In this document: positions 41,335-49,968 of the stretch, one piece after another | Layout of the letters: every line of letters starts with the position of its first letter | Numbering within the stretch: position 1 is the stretch's first letter | Assembly (NCBI RefSeq): GCF_019468565.1 | Contig: NZ_CP080521.1 | Span: 9,238,001-9,302,000 of the forward strand | Length of the DNA: 64,000 nt | From: Pseudonocardia sp. DSM 110487 | GTDB taxonomy: Bacteria > Actinomycetota > Actinomycetes > Mycobacteriales > Pseudonocardiaceae | Direction of reading: 5' to 3' | Program-made: the position numbers and the translations under genes | Notes under the pieces: model-generated | The model's input: only the letters and a program-made list of their open reading frames with translations | What the model was told of the DNA's origin: nothing | Databases searched by the model: none

Positions 41335-42231
41335 CTATCTCGCGTCGACGAGGGCCGTGGCGAGCGTGGCGAGGAAGTGCGGCAATACGTCCGGATCGGG
41401 CGCGTGGTCCGGGTTGATCTCGGTGAGCACGAGCCCGGCGAATCGAGGGCTGGACGCGAAGACGGCCAGGCTTGCGGCCAACTCGTCCAGCCGCAACCCG
41501 ATCGGGTCGCCGCCCGAGTCGGGGACATCGGCCAGCGGCGTGTCCGCGAAGGACAAGACGTCCGCATCGCAGTGGATCACGAATGGCGCCCCCGCTATCG
41601 CACGCAGGGCGCGCCCCGCCGCACGCACAGGGTCGGCATGGACCTCATCGGCGTGCAGATGCGTCACGCCGAGCTCGCCGAGCAGACGCAGCTCGATGTC
41701 GCCCTCGGGCAGGGTGTGCCCGTAGGCGACGACATCGCGTGCCGCCAGCAACGGCACGGTCTTGCCCACGCCTGCGACCTCCGAGACGTGACCTGGTATC
41801 GCCAGCAGGTGAGCCAGGACCATCGCGTCGAGATTGCCGTTCGGCCTGGTGCCCGGCGTGTACAGGTCGGGACCGCCGTCGACGTAGAGCAGGGCGGGTC
41901 GAATGCCGTGCTGGACGAAGCCTGCGACCACCCCGATGGTGATCGAACAATCACCTCCCACCACCAGTGGGCGCTGTCCGCTGGACAAGATCCGGACCAC
42001 GCCGGCCGCGGTATCGGTAGCGACGCGCGACACCGCGGCGACGTTCTTCGCGTTGGGCCGTTCGAGGTCTGGTCGCCATCGAAACGCCGACACATCGCCA
42101 TGGTCCTCCGCACCACCGGGCAGCAGGTCGATCACGCCCGCATCGCGGATCGCCGCCGGCGCCTTCTCCAACCCCGGCGTGTGTGCCCCAGCGCTCGACG
42201 GCGCACCGAGCAGCCCCCACCGAGCAGTCAT
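41335..42231 (-). CDS. Arginase-family protein with incomplete metal site
   Basis: The 298-residue protein has the ureohydrolase fold: GLLGAPSSAGAHTPGLEKAPAAIR at the start (parts) and a C-terminal INPDHAPDPDVL segment. The three metal motifs are altered: GGDCS at 92-96 has Cys for His, DGGPD at 118-122 has Gly for His of DAHxD, and HCDAD at 220-224 keeps the acidic pair. The dinuclear manganese site is therefore doubtful; the protein may act on another substrate, use another metal, or be inactive. It is alone on the minus strand. Confidence 0.78.
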   Translation of the reverse strand: MTARWGLLGAPSSAGAHTPGLEKAPAAIRDAGVIDLLPGGAEDHGDVSAFRWRPDLERPNAKNVAAVSRVATDTAAGVVRILSSGQRPLVVGGDCSITIGVVAGFVQHGIRPALLYVDGGPDLYTPGTRPNGNLDAMVLAHLLAIPGHVSEVAGVGKTVPLLAARDVVAYGHTLPEGDIELRLLGELGVTHLHADEVHADPVRAAGRALRAIAGAPFVIHCDADVLSFADTPLADVPDSGGDPIGLRLDELAASLAVFASSPRFAGLVLTEINPDHAPDPDVLPHFLATLATALVDAR

Positions 42232-42290
42232 GCCGCCAGGTTCACACAGCCCTCCGACAAGGACGGCGCCGCTCTGGCTGCCCGTGCCGC

Positions 42291-42872
42291 TCAAACCGAG
42301 GCGGGCCATGGATCCACGACCAGGCTCGGCCATTCCTGCTGCCATCGCCGGGCCTTCGTCTCGTAGACCTCACGGGGCGCCAGCCGCGGATTCGGGCGCA
42401 CCCGCTTCGCGAACAGGTCTGCGTAGCCGTGAGGCGCATAGTCGACCAGCTCCCCGTTCATCAACCGGGAGACGCCGAAGCAGCATGTCGTCGAGGCGAA
42501 GTGGTCGATCGCATCTTGGGAGCTGGAGAATCGCACACCCGGGACGCCGAAGCGCGACTCGTACCAGAGGTGCACGCGCGCCTCGTTGCGGACCTCCACC
42601 GTGACGCCCAAGTCAGCGAACAGGCTCTCGGCGTGGTTGATCACCGCGTCCTCGGCCTCATAGGTGAGGTCCGATGCGTCGTAGTAGAACAGGTCGTAGT
42701 CCGCGATCCCGGCGCCTGGGTTGCGCCCGTCCAGCACGTTCCACACGGTCTGGAACACCGCCCCGGCGGTCAGCCACCAGTCCGGGACACCGAGCATCGG
42801 CCCGCGGCCGAGGATCGCCACGTTGATCGGGTTTTGCTGGACGAGATCGAGGAAGTACGCACGCTGGTGCAC
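42291..42872 (-). CDS. Nucleotidyltransferase-like protein (PF06042 type)
   Basis: The 193-residue protein shows WWLTAGAVFQTVWN near 32-45 and ADYDLFYYDASDLTYEAED near 57-75, the pattern of the DUF925/NTP_transf_6 family. The DxD-like D58-D60 could bind a metal. The role of this family is poorly known. It lies in a minus-strand run with a methyltransferase and a second nucleotidyltransferase-like gene, close to the AICE. Confidence 0.75.
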   Translation of the reverse strand: MHQRAYFLDLVQQNPINVAILGRGPMLGVPDWWLTAGAVFQTVWNVLDGRNPGAGIADYDLFYYDASDLTYEAEDAVINHAESLFADLGVTVEVRNEARVHLWYESRFGVPGVRFSSSQDAIDHFASTTCCFGVSRLMNGELVDYAPHGYADLFAKRVRPNPRLAPREVYETKARRWQQEWPSLVVDPWPASV

Positions 42873-42950
42873 GGCCAGCAGTCTTGACCGGAGGACCGAC
42901 AGGCAACGCCGGCGCGCCCGCTCTGGCGCCGCTTCGGCTCCGACCGGCCC

Positions 42951-43676
42951 TCACGGTCCTGGTCGCCGCTTCCAGATCGCCTCCCACTGCGACCAGTGGC
43001 CTCGGCTGGGTGGGGTCCGATGCGTGGTGTGCAGTCGCGGGGCGAGCAGTTCGGTGAACCGGCCTGCAACCAGGGCGCTGAGCTCGGCAGCGGTGAAGAA
43101 GTGGATGTCCAGTCCCGCCTTGGGCCCGGCTTCGTAGCGGATGGTGTAGCCGCCGTCGACGGCCTCCTCGATCCGATCGTGGTCGTACTCGATATCGGTG
43201 TCGGTGGCGTTGACCCGCACGCAAAGCAGGCCGCCGGCAACGACGCGCTCCGCGGCGGCCAGCAGGTGCTGATGCGCCAGACGGCGGGCGCCATGCTGGA
43301 AAACCTGGATACCGATGACCAGCTCGTAACGGGCTCGGGCCGGAAGCGCAGCGAGGTCGCCGACGATCAGCTTGTCGGCTCGGTCGGGTCGTCGCCGGCG
43401 GAGCTGGCTGATCGCCTCGGTGGAGACGTCCAGGCCGGTGAGGTCCAGGCCTGCATCGAGCATTGGCAGCAGGTTGCGCCCGTTGCCGCAGCCGATGTAA
43501 ACGCCGCTGGCTAGCCGTTCGCTCGTGGCGGTGGCGAGGATGTCGTCGACGAAGTCGACCGGTGGTTCGTCGCGGTATCGACCGTGGGTGTGCTCGGCGT
43601 CCCAGGCAGAGGCTGCGTTACCGATCATCGTGTCGATCGTATTCGGTCGCGTCAGGGAGAGAGCGATCATGTTCAC
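42951..43676 (-). CDS. Class I SAM-dependent methyltransferase
   Basis: The 241-residue protein has motif I GVYIGCGNGRNLLPMLDAG (SAM binding, Gly-rich loop about 58-67), motif II LTGLDVS with the acidic SAM ribose ligand, and IVGDLAALPARARYELVIGIQVFQH as motif III-IV. It is a small-molecule methyltransferase of the UbiE/Methyltransf_25 kind; the acceptor is unknown. An internal ATG at 43628 is also possible. Confidence 0.82.
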   Translation of the reverse strand: MNMIALSLTRPNTIDTMIGNAASAWDAEHTHGRYRDEPPVDFVDDILATATSERLASGVYIGCGNGRNLLPMLDAGLDLTGLDVSTEAISQLRRRRPDRADKLIVGDLAALPARARYELVIGIQVFQHGARRLAHQHLLAAAERVVAGGLLCVRVNATDTDIEYDHDRIEEAVDGGYTIRYEAGPKAGLDIHFFTAAELSALVAGRFTELLAPRLHTTHRTPPSRGHWSQWEAIWKRRPGP

Positions 43677-43708
43677 GCGGCATCGCCGATGCCCAGTTCC
43701 TCAGTCGC

Positions 43709-44344
43709 TCAGCGCTGCCGCAGCCGCTCCAGCCACCCATGGCCAGGATCCTGCCGCTCGATCGCGGCCCGGAGCCAGTTCCGCTCGGGCAGGCCGAGGA
43801 CGGGGAGCGCGGTGTCGAAGTCGATGAGGTCCTTCGGGCGAGGCGACCCGGCCTTGTAGTACAGCTGCACCTGAGGCGCGAGATACGGGATACCAACCGC
43901 TGTGTGGCGGACAGCGAGGCCAAGCGGCAGGCGGACGCCTGGATCGCGCCGGGAGACCCAGTCCATCCCGTCGGATTCGTCGATCATGAGCTGGATCCGC
44001 CACAGTGCGGCAGCGTTGGGGCGGCACCACACGTCGTGCACCTCCCGCGGGAGGACTTCGCCGCACACCCATGGCCGCAAGGTCCCCGGCGGGTCGGCGG
44101 CCCACAGCTCCCAACCGAGAAGAACGGCATGGGCGGCAACGTGGTCGGTGCGTAGCACGCCGATGTCGATATCCGCGTGATCACGAATCGGACGGCCCAC
44201 CGCCAGCTCGATCGCCACCCCGCCCGCCACCCACCACGGCCCGGGATGCCGCGCGAATGCCGCAGCGACCTCCTCGACACTCGCCGGCTCCCACCGGCTC
44301 AGATCCGCGCCCATCGGAATCAGACTGCCCGACTCGGGAATCAT
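43709..44344 (-). CDS. Aminoglycoside-adenylyltransferase-like nucleotidyltransferase
   Basis: The segment WWVAGGVAIELAVGRPIRDHADIDIGVLR (parts) has the nucleotidyltransferase signature with the metal-binding aspartates D58 and D60, as in the PF10706 aminoglycoside-2''-adenylyltransferase-like family. I chose the ATG at 44344 (211 residues); 44314 is equally possible as neither has a clear ribosome binding site. Resistance is not shown; the substrate is unknown. It is the last chromosomal gene before attL. The 44345-44576 stretch has no further gene. Confidence 0.65.
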   Translation of the reverse strand: MIPESGSLIPMGADLSRWEPASVEEVAAAFARHPGPWWVAGGVAIELAVGRPIRDHADIDIGVLRTDHVAAHAVLLGWELWAADPPGTLRPWVCGEVLPREVHDVWCRPNAAALWRIQLMIDESDGMDWVSRRDPGVRLPLGLAVRHTAVGIPYLAPQVQLYYKAGSPRPKDLIDFDTALPVLGLPERNWLRAAIERQDPGHGWLERLRQR

Positions 44345-44576
44345 CGGCGTTGGGGGCTGACAGCTGCACGTGGCGTGGCGCTCGTAACTCGACCAGCTGT
44401 CCTCGGACGTGTTCGGTGCTGCGACGAATATCAACCCTGGCGCGGGTCCCGCTGTCGCGGATGGATGATCCGCGGCCGCGCTGGGCTGTGGCGGTGTTCA
44501 GTCCAGCTGGACAAACGGCACCCGTGGATATGGCACGCGGGTGGCCAACGGACACGCCGCCTCAGCCGCTGCGAGC

Positions 44577-44699
44577 CGGACACCACCGGACACACGAGAA
44601 CGGCCCCCGACCCGCGTTTCCGCATGTCGGGGGCCATCTACCCGGGTGTGGCAGGTGAAGGATTCGAACCTTCGTAGGCTAAGCCGACGGATTTACAGT
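44577..44699. other. attL region of the AICE (left)
   Basis: Bases 44642-44699 are identical to 59532-59589: the 3' part of tRNA-Tyr from the anticodon stem to the discriminator, plus nine flanking bases. Weaker similarity extends left to about 44577 and includes a hairpin with 10-bp arms GGCCCCCGAC (44604-44613) and GTCGGGGGCC (44628-44637). That hairpin is the original terminator of the tRNA gene if the element was absent. Confidence 0.9.
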
Positions 44700-44929
44700 G
44701 GAGCCCCGACCTGACGTCCGCATCCGTCCTCACCTGCGCGAACAGGTCATGGCAGGCCCGCCAACGCACCCGCTTTGCCGCACATTTGCCGCGAACGGCG
44801 CAGTGGTGGCCAGTTTGGAAGTCAAGGGAGGCGCCGCCACGCTTGACCTACACAGAGGCCGCGCCGTGGTCAGGCGGGTCCTACGACCCGTTGTTCGCCG
44901 TGAGCGTCAGCGGCCCCACGGTCGGTCGT

Positions 44930-45100
44930 AGGGGACCGCTCAGGCGCCCCTGTGGTGGCCGTAGGCGCACGAACGGACAGGCGCCAGGTCAGATCCCACC
45001 CGTGGCAGGTCGGCCGATTCGGTGTCTCGAGGAGTTCGTAGCCGCCGTACGGGAGGCGGCTACCGGGCGCGAAGACCTGTCCGCTGCCCCTCCCCCGCAT
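44930..45100 (-). pseudogene. Remnant of an AICE primase-polymerase gene
   Basis: On the minus strand a fragment reads SGQVFAPGSRLPYGGYELLE and RLSVRAPTATTGAPERSPTT. The intact gene at 55250 has GGQVLAPGSRLPNGGYELLD and QLSVRAPTATSGPPERFSTT at the same spacing. Only about 57 codons match, in opposite orientation to the intact gene, and no upstream part is present. It is a leftover from another element or from a rearrangement. Between 45101 and 45239 I see no feature. Confidence 0.8.
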
Positions 45101-45239
45101 TGGCGGCGTGCCGGGCGCTGACGAACGCGAGCGGGAGCGCGTCCCGCGTAGTCACCGCATCTGTGGCTTGCAGTCCTTGGTCCACTACTGTCTGCTGACA
45201 GATCGTCCGCTCATCGCCGACCGCCTGGAGCATGTACCT

Positions 45240-46784
45240 GTGATCGACATGACAAGCTGGCCGGAGCTTGAGGTGGACGTACTGGACGACGTTGAGTTGG
45301 ACCCCAATAACATTCGCCTCGAAATGCCAGTCAGTGCGCCACAAGTCGATATAATGCGCGACATATTCGTGAACGGCGATGCCCTTTCGCTGGTCGAAGC
45401 AATCGTCAAGGTTGGGTATCTAACGCACGAAACGCCGATCATCGTTCAGCGCGATGGGAGAAACGTCGTCGTCGAAGGCAACCGGCGACTCGCTGCACTC
45501 AAGGCGATTCAAAACCCGTACCTCGTTTCAGAATATCAGTCCCGAATAACTGCCCTCGTCAAGGAATTCGACGGACGAGATGGCCTACGCAAGATTCAGG
45601 TAAAGCTGGCACCCGATCAGGAACAGGCGAATCAAGTAATCGCCGCGATTCACACCAGCAACATTCGCCTCCGATGGCCCCCCGCACGACAGGCTGCCTT
45701 CTTTCAGGCACAGGTGGATGCCGGAAAGACGCTGCCACAGCTGCTTGTCGAATACCCACTCTCGTCCGTTCGGCGGTTTGTCAGATCCAGCCAGCTACTG
45801 AACAAGTTCAAGTCAGTTCCATACTCCGACCCAGAGCTTCGAGACTTCTTCAATACCAAGAAGTTCATACCGACCACTCTGTCTCGAATCTACGAGTCAG
45901 CCGAGTTTACCCGCGTCCTCGGAATCGAGATGCGACCAAACGGCAGCATCAAGATGAACGTGTCCGACACACGCTTCAATAGGATTGCAACTTTCATTAT
46001 TAGCGGAATGAATTCGGGCGAATTTACATCGCGGACCTTGCCGAAAACATCCGCGCAGGCGTTCCAAAACTTGATCGCTGAGATCGAGCGGATCGCCTCA
46101 GCTCCCTCGGGAAGATCTCCAAGTTCTTCGTCCGCGGCAACCAGTGCAGGAGGAGGGACAGGCAACAGTCGACAGCCAGGAACCAGTCAGGCAGGCAGCG
46201 GCAGCAATCCCAGCCAGACCGGAGGTGCGGCGGGCGGGACTGCGGCGGGAGGAGCCAACGCACCAAACGCCGGTGGACCCGCAGCTCAACCACCGCAAGG
46301 GAGTGCAGGACAGCAGCAGCCTGCGAGCCAACCCCGACGTCACACCTCCATACGCCTTGACTCTCACAGCCTTGTCGTCCCACCGACGTTTCCACCAGCT
46401 ATCGAGAAGATCTATACTGAGCTGATTACAATCCACGTGCAGAATTATCCGAACGCAACGATGGACCTTCTTCGAACTTTTCTTGAGAAAGTCATCAAAG
46501 CGTACGCACGAGGGAACCAGCACACTATAATTCCACAGCATGGCGGCTACGTCCAGCTTGGCGACTGCTTGACGTGGCTTAACAATCACGTTCAGTCGCT
46601 GCCCAATCATAGCGGCCTCTCGTCGTTGATAAATCGAATACAGTCCCGCAACGTAAAGCAGTACCCCACCAGCGCGGCCTACTTGAACGACATAAACCAC
46701 AACCCCGACATCTTCGCAACGCCGCAAGACGCACATGAACTTTGGGAAGCGATGGTCAGCCTGATGCAGTTGATGCTCAAATGA
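45240..46784 (+). CDS. ParB-like nuclease/CTPase-fold protein with low-complexity linker
   Basis: The GTG at 45240 has GGAG nine bases upstream; the protein has 514 residues. Residues of about 10-95 are a ParB/Srx-like N-terminal domain ending in the box VVVEGNRRLAALK (about 76-88). A helical middle part (about 145-200) has LPQLLVEYPLSSVRRFVRSSQLL, reminiscent of a ParB helix-turn-helix. Residues 287-370 are a Ser/Gly/Ala/Gln-rich linker. A C-terminal helical domain (about 375-514) contains LLRTFLEKVIKAYARG and NDINHNPDIFATPQDAHELW, like HEPN/DUF4145-type domains (inference). Its stop overlaps dam. Codon use is AT-richer (about 50-55 % G+C) than the host. It is cargo; the function is unknown. 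Confidence 0.75.
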   Translation: MIDMTSWPELEVDVLDDVELDPNNIRLEMPVSAPQVDIMRDIFVNGDALSLVEAIVKVGYLTHETPIIVQRDGRNVVVEGNRRLAALKAIQNPYLVSEYQSRITALVKEFDGRDGLRKIQVKLAPDQEQANQVIAAIHTSNIRLRWPPARQAAFFQAQVDAGKTLPQLLVEYPLSSVRRFVRSSQLLNKFKSVPYSDPELRDFFNTKKFIPTTLSRIYESAEFTRVLGIEMRPNGSIKMNVSDTRFNRIATFIISGMNSGEFTSRTLPKTSAQAFQNLIAEIERIASAPSGRSPSSSSAATSAGGGTGNSRQPGTSQAGSGSNPSQTGGAAGGTAAGGANAPNAGGPAAQPPQGSAGQQQPASQPRRHTSIRLDSHSLVVPPTFPPAIEKIYTELITIHVQNYPNATMDLLRTFLEKVIKAYARGNQHTIIPQHGGYVQLGDCLTWLNNHVQSLPNHSGLSSLINRIQSRNVKQYPTSAAYLNDINHNPDIFATPQDAHELWEAMVSLMQLMLK

Positions 46785-47680
46785 AGATGAGCGGTGAACG
46801 CATCCATCCGGCAATGAAGCGACCGCGTCTGTCACCTCTTAGGTACCCCGGTGGCAAGGGTGGGCTATACGGGCGCCTACGGGAACTGATCCGGCTCAAC
46901 TCCATCACGAAGGGAACCTACATCGAACCGTATGCTGGCGGCGCAGGCGCAGCCATTGGCCTATTGATAACCGGTGAGGTCAAATCGATCCACATCAACG
47001 ACCTAGACCCCGCCGTCTTCGCCTTTTGGACTGCGTGCGTAACGCGGAATGTAGAATTCATCGCCAAACTTCGTACAGTTCCCGTGTCTGTTGACGAATG
47101 GCGCCGACAAAGAGAGATCTACGATCTGGGCAGGAAAGCAGATCTCTTCGATCTCGGCTTCGCCACTTTCTATCTGAACCGCACCAATCGATCAGGGGTT
47201 CTGAACGGCGGCCCGATCGGCGGACACGACCAGAGCGGGCCATACAAGATCGACGCCAGATTCAATCGCGACACGCTGTCCGAGCGCATGCGACTTATCG
47301 GACTGTACTCAAGTAAGATATCCGTAACAAATGACGACGGCATGGCGATAATTAACAGGTACATTGATAACACTGATGCGTTCATCTATGCGGACCCGCC
47401 CTACTTCTTGAAGGCTGGATCGCTGTATATGAACTCATTCAAGGCAGAGGACCACGCTGCCCTCGCGGCTTGTCTGAACTCTGCTGCGGATGCACGGTGG
47501 GTTCTCACATACGACAACGTCTCTCAGGTTGCCGAACTCTACAAGGATCGACGTCGCGAGGAGATCGGCGTGCACTACTCTGCCCGCAACGTCACTAAAG
47601 CCAAGGAAGTGATGGTCTACTCGGACTCTCTGGAAGTTGATCGTCCTACCCTATTTGACCTTGTGGAAGCGGTTGACTGA
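46781..47680 (+). CDS. dam: D12-class DNA adenine methylase
   Basis: The 299-residue protein has the Dam motifs in order: LRYPGGKGG at 20-28 (motif X), YIEPYAGGAGAAIGLL from 47 (motif I, SAM binding), and the catalytic DPPY in FIYADPPYF at about 205. It should methylate adenine N6 in a short site that cannot be read from the sequence. The ATG overlaps the ParB-like gene by four bases, so the two are made together and likely act together. No restriction endonuclease gene is adjacent. G+C is lower than in the flanking genes. The 252 bp that follow contain no convincing gene. Confidence 0.88.
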   Translation: MKMSGERIHPAMKRPRLSPLRYPGGKGGLYGRLRELIRLNSITKGTYIEPYAGGAGAAIGLLITGEVKSIHINDLDPAVFAFWTACVTRNVEFIAKLRTVPVSVDEWRRQREIYDLGRKADLFDLGFATFYLNRTNRSGVLNGGPIGGHDQSGPYKIDARFNRDTLSERMRLIGLYSSKISVTNDDGMAIINRYIDNTDAFIYADPPYFLKAGSLYMNSFKAEDHAALAACLNSAADARWVLTYDNVSQVAELYKDRRREEIGVHYSARNVTKAKEVMVYSDSLEVDRPTLFDLVEAVD

Positions 47681-47932
47681 CGCCGCCTCAGTGTATGGCT
47701 ACGTCGGCCGTTTCGATCTGGAGGCCGGACTTTCCTGCGGAGAGCCAACCGAGCCGTGGCGTCGTGGATGCCGGGGCGAGTGGGGCCCTTGACCGCGCTG
47801 CACCTCGCCGAGGGCAGCTGTATTCACCTCGCCTCCTGGCACGCGGCTTGCCCGTGACCGTGTCGTACCGAGGCTAATCGCACACCGCCCACAGGCTCGA
47901 CTCGTCGCCACTGACCGCCGGAGGCCTGGCCC

Positions 47933-49393
47933 CTACCTCAGCAAGAGTTCTCGGCTGTCGAACGCCCTCCGCAGGATGCAGGCGCCCGGTGAGGCGACCG
48001 GCTCATCACGCAGGAGGCGAGCCACGTTCTCGCCGTTAAATCGGAGCCCGTCGGTCACGTTCACAACGTCCGACGAACTCACGAGCGATCCCTCGGAGTT
48101 CACCGAAACAGCATCGCCGAACAGCTCGTCGAACGCATCGTCATCGAACACCACGACGGTGAGAATCGTCGCCGTGAGCGTCAGCGTGTCTAGCCCGATC
48201 CCCAGGCAGTAGGGCGACACGCGGCCGTCCCGACGCGCCCGTTCAAGGCTTTTATAGAGCGGCCAATCCTCATACACCAACGGCTCCCCCGAACTGCCGT
48301 CGCGCTCCGGCTCACCCAGGATTTCCTCGCTGTACTCGCGGACCATGCTGCGCCACAGACTGAAGTCGTTTTCGCGGTCATGTGTGGAGATGGTGGAGGG
48401 CTGGAACTCGCCGGCCGGGATGAGGCCGTAGATCCCGGCCGATGTGGCAACTTTCGCCGGATCGCGCCAGTGCAGGAGGAACGTTGCCTCCCCGGTCTTC
48501 CGATTCCTACGCAGCGTGAGCGTCTCGATGGCCGGGATGATGTAGCGACGTTCCATGTCGAATGGGTCACCAATGAGCGCCCGCAGCGGAAGTGAATCCC
48601 AATCGAGGCGCTTACTGCCGGCGGCGTGCGCCATCGCCGCCTCGTGTGCGATGGCCTCCGCAAGATCCAGCTTGTCGAAGTACGCAGCCAGGCCGAACCT
48701 CATATGCGGATCATTTCGCAAGTCGACTTCGAGTAGCCGGTAGCTGGTCCGGTTCTCGAACAGCTTCGGCGGATCCAGGTAGCGCACTGCTGAGGTGTAG
48801 CGCGGAAAGGATTTCCCTGGCGCCCGGAGTGGCAGCGTCGCTGCGGCCTCCGGCTCGCTCCCCGTGATGCTGACCGGCGGCGGGTTATCCAGCCAGTCCA
48901 AGCGGATCTCGTCGAGTGGGATCGGCGCTGCCGGCGTCCACTGCGGAAGCGCCAGGAACGTCAGATCGCCGACGCGGACGTCGGGCCGATAGAGGCCGGC
49001 CGTTGCCTGGGCCAGCTCCCGGCGCGACCGGTTGAGCGCGCGCCTCGTCCGGCGCCACTTCTCCTGGCTCACGGCCACCGGGTCGACATCACCGACCAGT
49101 CGCGAGCCAGACGGATCAGCGACCGGGCGTAGCAGCTCATCCGAGAGGCCGAGGCGGGCGGGCGGGACGTTGAGCTGCTGGGCGATCCGCAACAGCATCT
49201 CGATGTCGGTCACTCGACGCTTCCCGGTCTCGATCTTCGAGACGTAGGACTGATCCAAGTGCAGCAGTTGAGCCAGATCAGCCTGATTGATCTTGTTCAC
49301 ACGGCGGTACTCGCGCAGGACTTCGCCGAGCAGGTCAGTGTTCAGCTCCAGCTCCGATGGCGCAGGGGATGACAACCACGGCTCGTCTGGCAC
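47933..49393 (-). CDS. XRE helix-turn-helix regulator with C-terminal Nudix-like domain
   Basis: The 486-residue protein starts with an XRE domain (LREYRRVNKINQADLAQLLHLDQSYVSKIETGKRRVT, parts; about 28-80). Residues 330-420 contain WRSMVREYSEEILGEPE, a fair match to the Nudix box REx2EEx2G, within a DFSLWRSMVREYSEE context. Between them lies an uncharacterised region. The immunity factor Pif of pSAM2 has a Nudix domain, and XRE-Nudix proteins occur in other AICEs, so a role in regulation or entry exclusion is plausible. It is transcribed toward the dam gene. Confidence 0.78.
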   Translation of the reverse strand: MPDEPWLSSPAPSELELNTDLLGEVLREYRRVNKINQADLAQLLHLDQSYVSKIETGKRRVTDIEMLLRIAQQLNVPPARLGLSDELLRPVADPSGSRLVGDVDPVAVSQEKWRRTRRALNRSRRELAQATAGLYRPDVRVGDLTFLALPQWTPAAPIPLDEIRLDWLDNPPPVSITGSEPEAAATLPLRAPGKSFPRYTSAVRYLDPPKLFENRTSYRLLEVDLRNDPHMRFGLAAYFDKLDLAEAIAHEAAMAHAAGSKRLDWDSLPLRALIGDPFDMERRYIIPAIETLTLRRNRKTGEATFLLHWRDPAKVATSAGIYGLIPAGEFQPSTISTHDRENDFSLWRSMVREYSEEILGEPERDGSSGEPLVYEDWPLYKSLERARRDGRVSPYCLGIGLDTLTLTATILTVVVFDDDAFDELFGDAVSVNSEGSLVSSSDVVNVTDGLRFNGENVARLLRDEPVASPGACILRRAFDSRELLLR

Positions 49394-49552
49394 GAGATTT
49401 TTCCGCCTTTCTCTCGGGTGCCGGCCCCGCGGACACGGGTTCCGACCAGTGCATATGCCCAGCAGTCCTACCAGGCAAACGGGCAGGCCAGAGGGTCCTT
49501 GGACTCGATCGTTCGCAGGCTCGAATCTCGAATCATGACACCGAGAGATGCA

Positions 49553-49951
49553 CTACGAATCCGAGTCAGGACCGGGGGCGGGCGCCCGGTCGAGCAGCTC
49601 GCCGAGCGTCCGCTCCACATCGCCGAGCACGGTCCGCGCCCGGCGCACCTGGTCCCGCAGCGCGGCCAGTTCGAGCCGATCTGCAGCAGTCGCCCGCAGG
49701 GCGTCAGTCGGCTCGTCGGCGACGAACGCCCCACTGCTCGGCCGAACTACAGCCCGGCCGGAGGCAGCAAGCAGCCGGACGGCCGCCTGGGCGGTGTTCA
49801 CGGCGATGTCGTGGTCGGTCGCGATCTGCCGGTACGAGGGCAGGCGCTCCCCCGGGCCGTAGACGCCGGCATCGATGTCTCGTGCAAGCCGCTCGGCAAC
49901 GCGCTGGCTCGCGTGCCGGGGCTCAGCTTCGTCGGGATCGGGCGCAGCCAT
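49553..49951 (-). CDS. GntR-family repressor (KorSA-like)
   Basis: The 132-residue protein has a GntR winged helix: QRVAERLARDIDAGVYGPGERLPSYRQIATDHDIAVNTAQAAVRLL (parts; about residues 15-60), then a wing and a short C-terminal helical part ending PGPDSDS. It has no large effector domain, as with KorSA of pSAM2, which represses the activator of excision and transfer. It is divergent from the transfer operon, and operator-like repeats fill the gap from 49969 to 50042. Confidence 0.82.
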   Translation of the reverse strand: MAAPDPDEAEPRHASQRVAERLARDIDAGVYGPGERLPSYRQIATDHDIAVNTAQAAVRLLAASGRAVVRPSSGAFVADEPTDALRATAADRLELAALRDQVRRARTVLGDVERTLGELLDRAPAPGPDSDS

Positions 49952-49968
49952 GCCGATGAGCCTACCCG

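Noticed and set aside
44642..44699. A second tRNA-Tyr gene at the left end of the element
   Set aside because: Only the 3' half (from the anticodon stem) is present; the 5' half is absent, as expected for attL.
47695..47877. 60-codon plus-strand frame after dam
   Set aside because: No ribosome binding site, no recognisable sequence, and it lies in a gap between convergent genes; chance frame.
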